A stretch of 23,634 nucleotides of DNA from a virus: positions 1 through 23,634 of IMG/VR virus record IMGVR_UViG_3300035179_000905. One strand, 5' to 3'. A program made the translations under genes and the position numbers. Positions 12,875 to 19,495 of this stretch are shown in pieces (the stretch's first letter is position 1; every line of letters begins with the position of its first letter). The notes beneath the pieces were generated by a model. The model worked only from the letters and a program-made list of their open reading frames with translations. It made no database searches and was not told the origin of the DNA.

Positions 12875-15598
12875 TTATTCACCAATCGATGGGTCATATA
12901 TGCACTCAGCGTAACATTCCATAGTCGCGGGCAACGTGCCTACAGTAGCATTCCACGAAATTGTTATTGTCACTTGAGTAGGAGTAACGGACCACTCATA
13001 CCCCAAAACATTTTTAGTATTGAAACTCGCGTGAACGATGTTAGGCTGAATGGAACATCCATGATTAAAGGTAAACGTCACAGCAGTGGTGTTTGTTGCG
13101 ATAACATAATTCTGAGTAACGAGACCTACCACATGGTCAAAAACCGTGCGGACTCCATTATTTATGATGTTTGGAGAAATGTTGTAACTGAGTAAGCCGC
13201 CGAAGAATCTTGTGTTCGTCGTATCAGCATCAACTATATTTAGGAGTGTCGCGCCTGTAAACGTGTCCCAAGTCTTGAAATCAAAGAATTGTGTGCTGGC
13301 GGCATTGTTGATGTAGATGTATGTGCCGTTGAATCCAAGGTCGATTGTGCAACCGTAAAAAGTGTTTCCATACATGTCGCCGGTGTTAGTTTTGTTAAGG
13401 ATATATCCGTAATGATAGCCATAGTCGCTAAGTCCAACTTGGATATTGCGAAACTCGTTCTGATTTATATAATAACCCGAAAATGTCAAACTATTCTCAA
13501 GCACGACTCCATTGGTGAAATTGCCTTGGATGGCTATCTGGTTAAAAGTGCTGTATATCACGGAACCAGCAACTACTTTAAGTCCTGTACCGCCCATAGC
13601 TTTAGAGCCGCCTCTAACCATGTGGATATGGTTGACGTTGCAGAAACTTCCGTTAACCGTTAACATCGTATGGCTGAAGGATGTCTGTGTGCTTTCCAAA
13701 TAGACATTTTCAATCCAGCTCGCTTCACCACATAGCCAAATATAATCGATGTCGCTGGCTGACGCAAGAATCGTGCTGTCATAGTCCCAGCCTTCCACTC
13801 GCAATCCAACTTGGTCAGGAACATAGATTGTGCTAGTAATCCAATAATAGTCGGGGGTAGTTGTGGCACCTTTGAGATAGACATAACTGCCTTTGGACGT
13901 GTTACCTAACGCTGAGTTCGTGACTGAGCTAAAGTCTGTGCTTGAATAGTCAAGGTTGCCCACTGAGTCTTCCATGTAATATGTGCTGCCGCTTTTGTAA
14001 ACCAGGTAGCCGAATGGCAGAACGGGTTGAGTCCCGTTTATTGACTGCCAAACCTTAAACTCGTACATTGCACCTCTCCACGTACCGGTGCTAGCTGATG
14101 CATACCAACCTATCAGAATGTATCTACCACTCCCCATTGCGTGCGCCCACTGAATCTGATCAGCATCTTGAACCCATTCTTCGCAAACGCAGCTGTGATA
14201 ACCTCCAGTTCGCAGAGTCACACTGTTGTTGTCACCAATCTCGACGTAAACTCTGCCGTAAGCTCCTCCTGCAATGGTATTTCCAAACATGATTTTCATT
14301 GAAACCTCGATTCGGTCATAAATCTGTCCTAAGTCATACATCATAGTTCCGTATGTGGTGGCACTTCCATTCACTAATGTAGTTCCCATAGTGGTCCTTG
14401 TACTATAATCCTCATCAGTGGCATATTGCAGATTACTAGGCGGTGTACCCCAGTTTGACAAGCCAACGTCTGTCAATCCTTTCGCTCTGTTAATGATTAT
14501 GGCTCCTCCTCCGCCATCACCGCTACCACTGGATTGAAGCCATGCTGTGCCATTGTAAACGTAAAGTCCATTCAAATCTGTCCGGAAGAATGGTTGACCA
14601 GCAACAGAGTTTTCAGGGAAACTTGTGCCCTTCCAAAATGTCATGTTTACAGCTTGACCTTGATTGAAATAGATGTTCCCACCGTTGAGGTTAATGTTTG
14701 TAGTGTTAAGCCACGTTACCCCGTAAATGCCATAACCGCCCACGTTCCAATCTGCCGTTAAAGGTCTTGAGCCATTCTGGAGTAGATACATACTCAGGTC
14801 CGGGCCTGCGCCCCCTCCCCCTGAACAATTCACCCAAACTGAGCCATCGTAAACACACAGTGTGCTCCAATCCTTGCGGAAGAACAAGTAGCCCACAGAG
14901 GGACCTGACGGAAAGCTGGTTCCGTTTTCGACGATGAGTCTGAGAATTTTGACAACGTTACCCGTGATACTGTCGATTGTGTTAACGTAAATAGTAGTGA
15001 GGTTTGCGGAGACCGTGAGCAAATTCCCATGCACATAATCAAACTGACTGTAAAGCAGCCCGTTCGCGTAATAGCGGAAACTCCCGCTGTTGAAATCATC
15101 TACGATGCAGCTTGCGCTGGGGTCCACTCCTGAAATGGTTATTCCTTTAGCGCCATCATCAATCACGAGTCTAGTGTTATTCTTCAAAATAATGCTTGCA
15201 GAGTATGAGCCCTCAGCAATGTAGACGCTTCCGCCATTTAACGACGCGTTGCCAAGGCCAACCATAATTGGGCGTGAGTGATTAGTTGAAAAGTCACACA
15301 GCTTAGCCTGGCTGCCATTCTGAAGACAAGCATACGTGTCAACCAAGCTCACGATGTAACTGTTGCTCTTCCTGAACGCGCTGAGAGTGCTGTTCACTGG
15401 AATGTCAACGCGGTTCTCAAGCGCCTCCACCCGTGCCTCTAAGTTTACGTTAACTGAAACGTTAACGCCCTGCGAGGCTGCGAATCCTGCGGCAAGCAGA
15501 ACCGTAACTATCATTATTGTGGCTTGCCACCACTTCAAATTCAAAAGAGTGGATTTTAGGGAAATGGAACTTTTCTCGTTTACTTGTCTACTCTTCAT
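12875..15598 (-). CDS. Large membrane-anchored or secreted fibre-like protein
   Basis: A 907-aa protein. A basic N-terminus precedes a hydrophobic segment (~25-42, ATIMIVTVLLAAGFAA) that could be a signal peptide or anchor, then a short coiled coil (NLEARVEALENRVD). After it come a beta-helix-like part (~110-200), two copies of a GTSFP...FFR...VY-G--W unit (226-258 and 324-356), a discoidin-like region (~370-530), a second beta-helix (~560-830) and a C-terminal beta-sandwich. I count about 24 N-x-S/T sequons. The architecture says adhesin. The membrane signal and position inside the head-joining cluster are odd for a virion fibre, so it may act at the host surface or envelope. Confidence 0.7.
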   Translation of the reverse strand: MKSRQVNEKSSISLKSTLLNLKWWQATIMIVTVLLAAGFAASQGVNVSVNVNLEARVEALENRVDIPVNSTLSAFRKSNSYIVSLVDTYACLQNGSQAKLCDFSTNHSRPIMVGLGNASLNGGSVYIAEGSYSASIILKNNTRLVIDDGAKGITISGVDPSASCIVDDFNSGSFRYYANGLLYSQFDYVHGNLLTVSANLTTIYVNTIDSITGNVVKILRLIVENGTSFPSGPSVGYLFFRKDWSTLCVYDGSVWVNCSGGGGAGPDLSMYLLQNGSRPLTADWNVGGYGIYGVTWLNTTNINLNGGNIYFNQGQAVNMTFWKGTSFPENSVAGQPFFRTDLNGLYVYNGTAWLQSSGSGDGGGGAIIINRAKGLTDVGLSNWGTPPSNLQYATDEDYSTRTTMGTTLVNGSATTYGTMMYDLGQIYDRIEVSMKIMFGNTIAGGAYGRVYVEIGDNNSVTLRTGGYHSCVCEEWVQDADQIQWAHAMGSGRYILIGWYASASTGTWRGAMYEFKVWQSINGTQPVLPFGYLVYKSGSTYYMEDSVGNLDYSSTDFSSVTNSALGNTSKGSYVYLKGATTTPDYYWITSTIYVPDQVGLRVEGWDYDSTILASASDIDYIWLCGEASWIENVYLESTQTSFSHTMLTVNGSFCNVNHIHMVRGGSKAMGGTGLKVVAGSVIYSTFNQIAIQGNFTNGVVLENSLTFSGYYINQNEFRNIQVGLSDYGYHYGYILNKTNTGDMYGNTFYGCTIDLGFNGTYIYINNAASTQFFDFKTWDTFTGATLLNIVDADTTNTRFFGGLLSYNISPNIINNGVRTVFDHVVGLVTQNYVIATNTTAVTFTFNHGCSIQPNIVHASFNTKNVLGYEWSVTPTQVTITISWNATVGTLPATMECYAECIYDPSIGE

Positions 15599-15842
15599 TC
15601 TTCAACTTTTTTCCCTCGCTAACACCCAGCGAGCCTGAACACCCAATAATGGCAACCCAACCGATGTCACGCTCGAAAAATAAGCGTATGACTTGAACAT
15701 TCTCGCGAGTCTTGAAGATTTTCTTCCCTTCAGCGCGCGCGACGGCGAGAACGTCGCCCATGTCTTTGAACTTGCCCTCGTCATCACGGATGACTAATGC
15801 TTTTAGATACATGCTCAATTTGAAACACACCTTGAGCGACAT
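15588..15842 (-). CDS. Hypothetical small protein (84 aa)
   Basis: Not recognised. The body reads MYLKALVIRDDEGKFKDMGD, then a helix (VLAVARAEGKKIF) and strands (VQVIRLFF, WVAIIGCSG), a small alpha/beta fold. The first ATG (15842) has only a pyrimidine tract before it and no ribosome-binding site. A TTG at 15818, 9 nt after AAGGTG, gives MSMYLKALVIRDD and is the more likely start; ATG 15812 is a third choice. Its end overlaps the start of the 907-aa gene by 11 nt, so the two are probably translated together. Confidence 0.55.
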   Translation of the reverse strand: MSLKVCFKLSMYLKALVIRDDEGKFKDMGDVLAVARAEGKKIFKTRENVQVIRLFFERDIGWVAIIGCSGSLGVSEGKKLKNEE

Positions 15843-15847
15843 GAATT

Positions 15848-15869
15848 GAAAAAGAAAAAGGGGGAAAAA
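15848..15869 (-). terminator. T-rich transcription terminator candidate
   Basis: Directly after the stop codon of the three-helix membrane protein the minus strand has a 22-nt pure pyrimidine tract: TTTTT, CCCCC, then TTTTTCTTTTTC. Archaeal RNA polymerase terminates at such T-rich tracts without needing a hairpin. It would separate the capsid transcripts from the fibre and tail genes, at least in part. Confidence 0.45.
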
Positions 15870-16310
15870 CTACTTTTGAGGGACTAGTTTCAACACCACT
15901 CGTCTGACAACGTCAACAGCGAAGAGCAACACGACACCGTATTTGACTGGAATGAACTGGGCGACTAGAATCATCAGCGGCTCATAATAGTAGAAAGTCT
16001 CGCCAAATTTGACGATGCTAAACGTTTCATTCTCTTTCAACACGTTCTGCATGAAACCGCTTGCAACACCCACGAACACTGACACAAGCAGACCCACAAA
16101 GGCCGGATTGTCAAGCAGCTTGTCCAAACCGTTGTTAAGGTTGCCCAACTGCTGAATGCTGATGGCTCCAGTCCAAATAGATGCCTCGACCACGATGAAA
16201 ACCACGGAAACGAAGATTATCACTAGGCCCAATGTACTGTTGAGTCTGTTTTCACTCAAAATCTCACCCCCCGCGATTTTTTGCGGGTTCTTGTCCCGCC
16301 CACTCCGCAT
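15870..16310 (-). CDS. Three-helix membrane protein
   Basis: A 146-aa protein with three hydrophobic segments, ~27-48 (LGLVIIFVSVVFIVVEASIW), ~69-86 (AFVGLLVSVFVGVASGFM) and ~112-135 (ILVAQFIPVKYGVVLLFAVD), and a basic C-terminus (VVRRVVLKLVPQK). It could be a holin or a viral membrane protein of unknown role; I see no diagnostic motif. The ATG at 16310 lacks a ribosome-binding site. A TTG at 16259 with GGGGGTGA just ahead gives MSENRLNSTLG and may be the true start. It is separated from the capsid gene by a T-rich tract and copy 2 of the palindromic element. Confidence 0.6.
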   Translation of the reverse strand: MRSGRDKNPQKIAGGEILSENRLNSTLGLVIIFVSVVFIVVEASIWTGAISIQQLGNLNNGLDKLLDNPAFVGLLVSVFVGVASGFMQNVLKENETFSIVKFGETFYYYEPLMILVAQFIPVKYGVVLLFAVDVVRRVVLKLVPQK

Positions 16311-16335
16311 GTGAGTGAGCTTTGAGACTAAACTA

Positions 16336-16348
16336 GGAAAAATAAAAC
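16336..16348 (-). terminator. T-rich terminator candidate after major capsid gene
   Basis: The minus strand reads GTTTTATTTTTCC about 72 nt downstream of the major capsid stop codon and 26 nt before the next gene. This fits an archaeal T-tract terminator that would limit read-through from the highly expressed capsid gene. Confidence 0.4.
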
Positions 16349-16371
16349 GTGGGATTTTACTCGTTTGAGAG

Positions 16372-16397
16372 CTTTTTGCGTAGGTTGCAATCTACGC
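16372..16397 (+). repeat. Palindromic element, copy 2 (inverted partner of 9592-9617)
   Basis: Plus strand reads CTTTTT then GCGTAGGTTGCAATCTACGC, the exact reverse complement of 9592-9617 over 26 bp. It lies in the 109-bp gap between the major capsid gene and the three-helix membrane gene. In the plus-strand RNA the stem can extend through several G-U pairs; on the minus strand those become A-C mismatches. The two copies face each other around a 6.8-kb segment. Confidence 0.85.
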
Positions 16398-16419
16398 GAG
16401 GGCTTAAGAGGGCTCAAGT

Positions 16420-17313
16420 TTACGTCGTAGCCAAGCCTGTTATTCGGGATATGCATTCTCCATTCAGCACAACGGGCGCGTACCTCGTGCTCAGAATCAC
16501 TTCTACGCTGTCGAACTCTTTCACCATGTTAATGTCGGTCATCAATGGTCGCTTGATGATGAAGAATCCCATTGGCGCGTATGAGGCACTCAGGTTCTGG
16601 CCCGTGCTCACAACATACGCCGTGCCAGCTGAGCAAACATTGCTGACGTACAGGTTCAGGCCGTACACTTGGCCGATGGCGCCTGTTTGTATGACTGCTT
16701 CGCCATATTGTGAGGCAAGAGTGAACTGGGGCAGATACTTCAAGTCCCTAGCGTTTACCGGGTTGCAGATGAGTGAGTCGGCAACAAAGTTGTAACTTGC
16801 AATCTTAGCCTCAGCCCACAGAATGTCTTTCGTGCCTATACCACCCGCGATGGTGAACTCTGTGCCCGTGGCGCCTAGACTCAGACCGCTTCCTGCTGAT
16901 GTGCTTGCAGCACCGGCGCCGATTACATTCATGCAGTCAAGGTCTATCGTGTAGGCCATTCGTCTCGCGAGTCGTCTAAGCTGGTCTTCGATGACGGCAA
17001 TGTACAGGTCTTCTATGTTCTCCCGTGTCACCCGCTGTCTCTGACCTTTCTTGTAAGGCGTGACGGTTACGGTTGAGTAAGGCGTGAAATCCATCATTAT
17101 CTCCGCGCCTTCGCTTGACTCGCTTATGGCGGCGCTTCTGGAACCTGATTGTTTCACGAACGTAGCGGTCTTACCTGCGACAAGTGGAAACTCTGGAAAG
17201 AGTTTCTTGACGACGAGCGCGGGCATGGTTAATTCGATGATTTTCTTGTGAAGTGACGGATACTGAACGGCTCCTGTGTCAATCCAAGAAAGTGCATCTC
17301 TTACAAAGCTCAT
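16420..17313 (-). CDS. Major capsid protein (HK97 fold)
   Basis: A 297-aa capsid subunit. It has the usual order of parts: N-terminal helix (~1-35), an extended E-loop-like stretch (~45-100, AISESSEGAEIMMDFTPYST), the spine helix (ENIEDLYIAVIEDQLRRLAR, ~98-117) and the A-domain with VNARDLKYLPQFTLASQYGE, then GQVYGLNLYVSNVC. It ends with the strand-rich P-domain (NMVKEFDSVEVILSTRYAPV). There is no long N-terminal delta domain, consistent with a separate scaffold made upstream. AAGGTG lies 8 nt before the ATG. It follows the protease/scaffold and decoration genes in the canonical order. Confidence 0.88.
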   Translation of the reverse strand: MSFVRDALSWIDTGAVQYPSLHKKIIELTMPALVVKKLFPEFPLVAGKTATFVKQSGSRSAAISESSEGAEIMMDFTPYSTVTVTPYKKGQRQRVTRENIEDLYIAVIEDQLRRLARRMAYTIDLDCMNVIGAGAASTSAGSGLSLGATGTEFTIAGGIGTKDILWAEAKIASYNFVADSLICNPVNARDLKYLPQFTLASQYGEAVIQTGAIGQVYGLNLYVSNVCSAGTAYVVSTGQNLSASYAPMGFFIIKRPLMTDINMVKEFDSVEVILSTRYAPVVLNGECISRITGLATT

Positions 17314-17324
17314 TCAAGAACACC

Positions 17325-17723
17325 TTACCAAAGAAGTATAACGCCGGTGGCACCGCTTGCGATTGCCTCGACAGCATGGCCTACTACTGAAGTGTTTTTG
17401 CTCGTATTATCTGTTTGAACGCGTCCCTTGTTGACTTCACTGCCTGCTTGCGCTGAAGTTAATTGGTCGCCTGCGGCAATCGCACCATACGCTGTTGCTC
17501 GGCATAGACCTCGGCATACAACGCTTACTTTGCCGCCATTTACAGCTGAAGTCATTGTTATGCCAACGACCTTAAGGCTGTTAATAGCGGTCGGTCTCTT
17601 TACCGTCCAAGCGGCTGTTAATTCCACAAGTAAACCCATAGCAAGGTCTTCGCCAGCTATCATGGTGACGATGTAGCGGTCTGCAATGAGTGGACTTGTT
17701 CCTTCTAAAACTGGAGTGGACAA
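17325..17723 (-). CDS. Capsid decoration-like protein (DUF2190-type)
   Basis: A 132-aa beta protein between the protease/scaffold and the major capsid gene, where decoration proteins usually lie. The pattern AGEDLAMGLLVELTAAWTV, then KVVGITMTSAVNGGKVSVVC, AYGAIAAGDQLTSA and ASGATGVILLW fits the DUF2190/gpD-like fold that trimerises on HK97-type capsids. The start is TTG at 17723 with AGGTGA about 6 nt ahead. It is separated from its neighbours by only 11 nt on each side, so it should be made together with the capsid protein. Confidence 0.75.
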   Translation of the reverse strand: MSTPVLEGTSPLIADRYIVTMIAGEDLAMGLLVELTAAWTVKRPTAINSLKVVGITMTSAVNGGKVSVVCRGLCRATAYGAIAAGDQLTSAQAGSEVNKGRVQTDNTSKNTSVVGHAVEAIASGATGVILLW

Positions 17724-17734
17724 ATCTTTTCACC

Positions 17735-18232
17735 TTACTTGAATCCGACGAGTTCAGTACGGGCCTTGCACAAATCCTTGAACCAGTCCATGTTGCCTAA
17801 CGCGTCCTTTCTGACTTCCTCAATGGCGACTATGCCTTGACCAGTTGCACGCTTCGCCTCATTTTCACCTTTCGGAATCGTTGGAACTTTTCCTTCTTGT
17901 TCCCCTTCTTCCCGAGTTTCTTCCGCCCCAATACCTTGATCCGCCAGTTTCTTGCCGAGGTCAGCGATTTTCTTGCTTAGATTTCTCTTGGTGGCTCTCT
18001 TCGCAAGATCCGCCTCTAACTCTGCAACTTTCTTTGTGAGGGCCTCAACTTCCGCGTCTGATGCTGAAGGAGTCTCCCGCAGTTTGTTCTCGACCTGTGT
18101 AAGTCGAGTCATCATTTCTTCATATGTCACTTGCTTAGGAGCTTGCTCTCCAGGTGCGACGTTAACTATACCTTGTGCTTGATGTGGAGAAGCCTTTTTG
18201 TCTGCTTGCTCTCCTGTTTGAGGAGTAGACAT
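17735..18232 (-). CDS. Nested in-frame scaffold protein (internal start)
   Basis: Within the protease gene, ATG at 18232 (residue 223, MSTPQTGEQADKK) is preceded by GGAGGTGA with a 5-nt spacer, the strongest ribosome-binding site I saw in the window. It is in frame and would yield a 165-aa protein comprising only the coiled-coil scaffold and capsid-binding tail. This matches the lambda C/Nu3 arrangement, where scaffold is made from an internal start within the protease gene. Separate production would supply the excess of scaffold needed for prohead assembly. This is inferred from the start site and domain boundary. Confidence 0.7.
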   Translation of the reverse strand: MSTPQTGEQADKKASPHQAQGIVNVAPGEQAPKQVTYEEMMTRLTQVENKLRETPSASDAEVEALTKKVAELEADLAKRATKRNLSKKIADLGKKLADQGIGAEETREEGEQEGKVPTIPKGENEAKRATGQGIVAIEEVRKDALGNMDWFKDLCKARTELVGFK

Positions 18233-18898
18233 TGGCTTCACCTCCCGTGTTTCATTTTGTTTGTTTTCAGGTTCTTGCAGCTCACGCTTAGAACCCACAT
18301 TTTTGTTACTTTCCAGTAACTTTGAACAAGAGCATTGTGCGCATGAAGTTAAGATGGCATCATGTTGACTCTCATTCATGGCAGCGCCGAAACCCACAGG
18401 TTTAAACACCGTATTCTCGTATGCCGGGGAAGCCACGATGCTAAGTTCCCGCACTTTCGGCTTATGCACAATTTCCCACGCTCCGGGACAAAGATGAATG
18501 AGCATGCCCTCTTTTCGTGACGGTCGCTTACACTTACTGCATTCGACATCCTCACTATCAACCTGAGCGGAAACGTGGGTAACGTAATTGCGCAAAATTT
18601 TCTCGATGAGTTTCTCTTCACCAACTTCAGCACGGTACAGGACTTGAGTACCTACGCGCTTAGCTTCGCCGACTTTCCCGACAATCATCAAGGCGCTTTC
18701 CGCATGGTCTACACGGAGTTGAGCATTTTGCAAGGTCGCAGTAAAGAAGTCTAAGTCTTCCTCTGGTACTTGCCATTTATTGGCGTTGACGCTTGTATCT
18801 ATCGCTATGCCCTCAATGTTTAGAAGTTTGTTCTTTAGAGCGTCCTCTATTAAAACCCCGCTTTGGGCTTTGAAGGGCATATAATAACGGAGTTGCAT
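17735..18898 (-). CDS. Prohead protease fused to scaffold domain
   Basis: A 387-aa fusion. Residues ~1-170 are an HK97-type (U35) maturation protease: the likely catalytic histidine is H65 in LRVDHAES and the nucleophile S153 in RELSIVASPAY. Between them sits a possible metal-binding insertion, C120-x2-C123 with H135-x-C137, unusual for the family. Residues ~180-225 are a Cys- and Glu-rich linker. Residues ~250-325 form a coiled coil (YEEMMTRLTQVENKLR, VEALTKKVAELEADLAKR) typical of scaffolds, and the tail (~365-387) would bind capsid. GAGG lies ahead of the ATG. The protease should cut scaffold and capsid during maturation. An internal start makes the scaffold alone. Confidence 0.85.
   Translation of the reverse strand: MQLRYYMPFKAQSGVLIEDALKNKLLNIEGIAIDTSVNANKWQVPEEDLDFFTATLQNAQLRVDHAESALMIVGKVGEAKRVGTQVLYRAEVGEEKLIEKILRNYVTHVSAQVDSEDVECSKCKRPSRKEGMLIHLCPGAWEIVHKPKVRELSIVASPAYENTVFKPVGFGAAMNESQHDAILTSCAQCSCSKLLESNKNVGSKRELQEPENKQNETREVKPMSTPQTGEQADKKASPHQAQGIVNVAPGEQAPKQVTYEEMMTRLTQVENKLRETPSASDAEVEALTKKVAELEADLAKRATKRNLSKKIADLGKKLADQGIGAEETREEGEQEGKVPTIPKGENEAKRATGQGIVAIEEVRKDALGNMDWFKDLCKARTELVGFK
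18238..18245 (-). promoter_or_regulatory. Internal ribosome-binding site for nested scaffold
   Basis: The minus strand reads GGAGGTGA, an 8-nt complement to the conserved 3' end of prokaryotic 16S rRNA, five bases before an in-frame ATG in the middle of the protease/scaffold gene. It decides the start of the nested scaffold product. Confidence 0.75.
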
Positions 18899-18911
18899 CT
18901 TTCAAAACCTC

Positions 18912-19250
18912 TTATTCAACGTTTGAGATCCGCAAATACGCATTCACAACGCGGCGCCGGTACTCGTTCCAAGCCTTGAAATCCAGCAGGGTCTGAATCT
19001 CGCCTTTCAGGTGAGAATCAAGCCAACTGCGCACTTGCTCACGAGTTTTGAACCGTTCCTTCTCGAACATGTAGTTCTGGATCTCCCACCGGTCGCTACC
19101 CTTGACTTTTCCAAGCGTGATTTTAACGCCTTTCCCAAGCTCTTTCACGCGGAACTTCTCAAACTTGCCAGGGTCCGCTACCCGGTAACGCCAAACAGTC
19201 TCAGCTTCTTCAAGTCCAGGCATACTTTCACCAGTTAATTTGATAACCAT
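18912..19250 (-). CDS. Hypothetical head-module protein
   Basis: A 112-aa protein next to the protease gene. The core VWRYRVADPGKFEKFRVKEL, then GVKITLGKVKGSDRWEIQNY and KERFKTREQVRSWLDSHL, resembles a small alpha/beta domain I associate with phage head-protease neighbours of the XkdF type; this is from memory, not a search. Two starts are possible: ATG 19250, overlapping the upstream ORF by 16 nt, or ATG 19223, which has GGTGA 4 nt ahead. It probably works in head assembly or maturation. Confidence 0.65.
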   Translation of the reverse strand: MVIKLTGESMPGLEEAETVWRYRVADPGKFEKFRVKELGKGVKITLGKVKGSDRWEIQNYMFEKERFKTREQVRSWLDSHLKGEIQTLLDFKAWNEYRRRVVNAYLRISNVE

Positions 19251-19492
19251 TCACAAAATGTGAGCAACCTCTTCAGAATCAGGCCCTTGACGGATGCAAG
19301 GCGCCGCTTATTATCGATGAACAAAATGTACTGCGTGCAATCTTGCGGCATGACAATCCGCATGTACCGGTTATAATGATACTGTTTCCTGTCCATTTTA
19401 CCGTAGAAGAAACGCCGAAGTCTACAGAAAAGACAGCTCAAATGTATCCTTCTCAAATCATATCCACACAACTTTCGACAAGCAAAACTCAA
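19235..19492 (-). CDS. Hypothetical Cys-containing small protein
   Basis: An 85-aa ORF filling the 245-bp gap between portal and the 112-aa gene. It begins at TTG 19492, about 8 nt after GAGG at the end of the portal gene. An N-terminal cysteine cluster (C5, C9, C20, C23) could bind a metal; the rest is basic and mixed (MRIVMPQDCTQYILFIDNKR, LASVKGLILKRL). It overlaps the next gene by 16 nt. It is probably real, because it fills the gap tightly and has a plausible start. No family recognised. Confidence 0.5.
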   Translation of the reverse strand: MSFACRKLCGYDLRRIHLSCLFCRLRRFFYGKMDRKQYHYNRYMRIVMPQDCTQYILFIDNKRRLASVKGLILKRLLTFCEWLSN

Positions 19493-19495
19493 GCA

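Noticed and set aside
9592-16397. Phase-variable inversion of the whole 6.8-kb segment between the palindromic elements
   Set aside because: All genes inside share the strand of the genes outside and include essential tube and neck genes; inversion would break the operon, and no recombinase is seen in the window.
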